Assembly: GCA_046309775.1 (NCBI GenBank)
Contig: JBKCOM010000024.1
Span: 1 to 6,453 of the forward strand
Length of the DNA: 6,453 bases
Origin: JAIXWP01 sp046309775
GTDB lineage: Bacteria > Bacteroidota > Bacteroidia > Flavobacteriales_D > Sanyastnellaceae
Direction of reading: 5' to 3'
The notes beneath the pieces are model-generated. The model had not been told where the DNA came from. It saw only the letters and a list, made by a program, of their open reading frames with translations, and searched no databases. A program made the position numbers and the translations under genes. Numbering within the stretch: position 1 is the stretch's first letter; every line of letters starts with the position of its first letter. This document shows, piece by piece, positions 5,477 through 6,453 of this stretch.

Positions 5477-6016
5477 TTAGATGATTTCCATGAAGGCACT
5501 TTCTGCTTTACGCTCACGCATACCTTCCATGCTTTGAGCACGCTCGTTTTCGTCTTCTACATCCATCGGATTAGGGTAGGGCATGTAGATCGCATTCAGC
5601 TCAGGCAAGTCCGGATTGTATCGTTCCACTTGAAGTTGGACTGGATCACGGAAGACTGTTGGTTCATTTGCTCCAAGACCTTTAAAGTCTGCGAGCCCAG
5701 CAAGAAGATCTTTCTTCAAAATGACCTTCACGCCGCTGAGTACTCCTGCCGCGCCGACACCCGTTGCGAGCATCTTCATGTTTTTGTCTTTGAGCATGAT
5801 TGCTCCAGCAGTGCCTGCTGCAATGAGGACTACAGGTCGAGCCAAAGCTTTGGCTTGAAATCCTGTCGCTGCTGGATCGACTTTGAGAACTTTGTCAATG
5901 AGCCTTCCGCCCACGGAACCCAGAACTACACCGCCTCCGAGCATTGCCAGCGTTTTTACTTCTTCCATAACCGCCTGGCTGCTGATCTTGGAAGGGGCTT
6001 TCTTTTGAGTTGCCAT
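5477..6016 (-). CDS. Multi-pass glycine-rich membrane protein, unknown function (179 aa)
   Basis: The ATG at 6016-6014 follows the upstream stop after a 23-base spacer. Three hydrophobic segments are visible: residues 22-40 (TLAMLGGGVVLGSVGGRLI), 59-76 (ARPVVLIAAGTAGAIML) and 80-99 (MKMLATGVGAAGVLSGVKVI). All are rich in glycine and alanine with GxxxG-type spacing, which favours tight helix packing. The remaining 80 residues are soluble, with an acidic stretch MDVEDENERAQ near the C-terminus and several prolines around residues 134-150. There is no enzyme motif. Position directly before the putative capsid gene suggests an internal-membrane protein of the virion, perhaps linking membrane and shell, since the polar tail could face the capsid. 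A holin is a weaker alternative, given the long soluble tail and distance from the lysin gene. Confidence 0.65.
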   Translation of the reverse strand: MATQKKAPSKISSQAVMEEVKTLAMLGGGVVLGSVGGRLIDKVLKVDPAATGFQAKALARPVVLIAAGTAGAIMLKDKNMKMLATGVGAAGVLSGVKVILKKDLLAGLADFKGLGANEPTVFRDPVQLQVERYNPDLPELNAIYMPYPNPMDVEDENERAQSMEGMRERKAESAFMEII

Positions 6017-6039
6017 TGTATTGACTATTTATGGGTTGA

Positions 6040-6453
6040 CTAGAGAAGTTTTACTGCCTTTACAGGTAGTTTTTTACTGTGACTTTTCGAAGCACTAAGG
6101 CGCTTCGTTTTTTGATGATGTGAGCCTTTATTTGCTTTGTAACCAGCTAGATTGTCGGTCTTCTTTTTCTTAGGTGAAACGAGTTTATAAATCCCAAAGG
6201 CAAGCAGTCCGCCACCTATAACCGAAGGGACCGGATTTGCTTTTACAAATCCGACAATTCCACCTTGCTTTTGCGGTTCACTTCCACCTCCTGAAGGTGA
6301 CTCTGAACTCCCGCCTTGATCGGAACTTGAATTTTCTAGTTCCTTCATTGCCTCCATAGCAGCAGGGTCGTTGCTCAACTCGGCTGCTAGTGCCTCTGGA
6401 TCAATTTTCTCATTCGCACCGATAAGACCAGACTTTTTGAGAATATCAACCGT
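6040..6453 (-). CDS. Single-pass membrane protein with very basic C-tail; N-terminus outside window
   Basis: The frame is open to the right edge, so the true start lies outside; 137 residues are visible. A TTG at 6378-6376 is in frame, but the upstream codons (TVDILKKSGLIGANEKIDPE) look like ordinary coding sequence, so it is not taken as the start. In visible numbering, residues 1-40 are mixed and acidic, about 41-65 is a Ser/Gly-rich flexible linker, 76-92 is one hydrophobic segment (PSVIGGGLLAFGIYKLV), and the last 43 residues carry about 15 Lys/Arg, beginning PKKKK. A basic tail next to a membrane helix could bind the genome or negatively charged lipid on the inside of a virion membrane. 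No family is recognised. Confidence 0.65.
   Translation of the reverse strand, partial: TVDILKKSGLIGANEKIDPEALAAELSNDPAAMEAMKELENSSSDQGGSSESPSGGGSEPQKQGGIVGFVKANPVPSVIGGGLLAFGIYKLVSPKKKKTDNLAGYKANKGSHHQKTKRLSASKSHSKKLPVKAVKLL

Noticed and set aside
5449..5541. 31-residue N-terminal extension of the putative major capsid protein
   Set aside because: It would overlap the upstream gene by about 65 bases and its composition (Lys/Ser/Trp-rich) is unlike the rest; the ATG at 5448 after a 28-base leader is more plausible.
5393..6043. Long plus-strand open frame (216 codons) opposite the membrane and capsid-candidate genes
   Set aside because: It is antisense to two well-supported genes, crosses their junction, and its translation is Cys/His/Phe-rich with no domain-like pattern; it is a shadow frame.
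6088..6113. Hairpin CGAAGC/GCTTCG with an 8-base loop followed by T6 on the plus strand, terminator-like
   Set aside because: It lies inside the basic-tail coding sequence and there is no plus-strand gene to terminate; Lys- and Ser-rich codons readily create such a pattern. It could still stop antisense transcripts.

Overview
The window looks like part of the late (virion and lysis) region of a virus or provirus of a Bacteroidota-like host. All genes lie on the minus strand, so transcription runs from position 6453 down to position 1. Thirteen ORFs plus one short frame-shifted extension are packed head to tail, with overlaps or gaps of at most 28 bases (48 if one doubtful start is moved). The host assignment is an inference. 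It rests on A-rich leaders with little Shine-Dalgarno signal, a glucosaminidase of a type common in Bacteroidota, and fibre-like proteins with KQVE and AGEKTF motifs that resemble those of Bacteroidota phages. I see no tRNA, rRNA, CRISPR array, insertion sequence, integrase, replication gene, packaging ATPase or classical tail gene.

In transcription order: (1) A 5'-truncated protein with one membrane segment and a very basic tail (6453-6040), then a protein with three glycine-rich hydrophobic segments (6016-5477). (2) A putative capsid block: a 234-residue protein (5448-4744), then 130- and 138-residue beta-rich proteins that resemble each other (4723-4331, 4331-3915), then a 106-residue beta-rich protein (3930-3610). 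(3) A coiled-coil protein (3606-2803), an unrecognised 57-residue protein (2810-2637), and a 352-353-residue membrane-anchored protein with SH3-like regions (2635-1574). (4) A glucosaminidase (1577-1107). It ends at a run of nine A followed by a -1-frame stretch that encodes a transmembrane anchor and stops exactly at the next start codon. (5) Three fibre-like or attachment-like genes (988-593, 586-215 and 209 to beyond position 1).

My working interpretation is a tailless icosahedral virus with an internal membrane and small single-jelly-roll-type capsid proteins. In it, several small glycine-rich membrane proteins would sit in the internal membrane, the 353-residue protein and the glucosaminidase would act at the cell wall during entry or exit, and the last three genes would form receptor-binding spikes. 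What is seen directly is the gene layout, the hydrophobic segments, the glucosaminidase motif, the A9 tract with its downstream frame, and the internal similarities. The capsid fold and virus class are inferred and need structure prediction. The most unusual single signal is the possible programmed -1 frameshift that would make soluble and membrane-anchored forms of the lytic enzyme.
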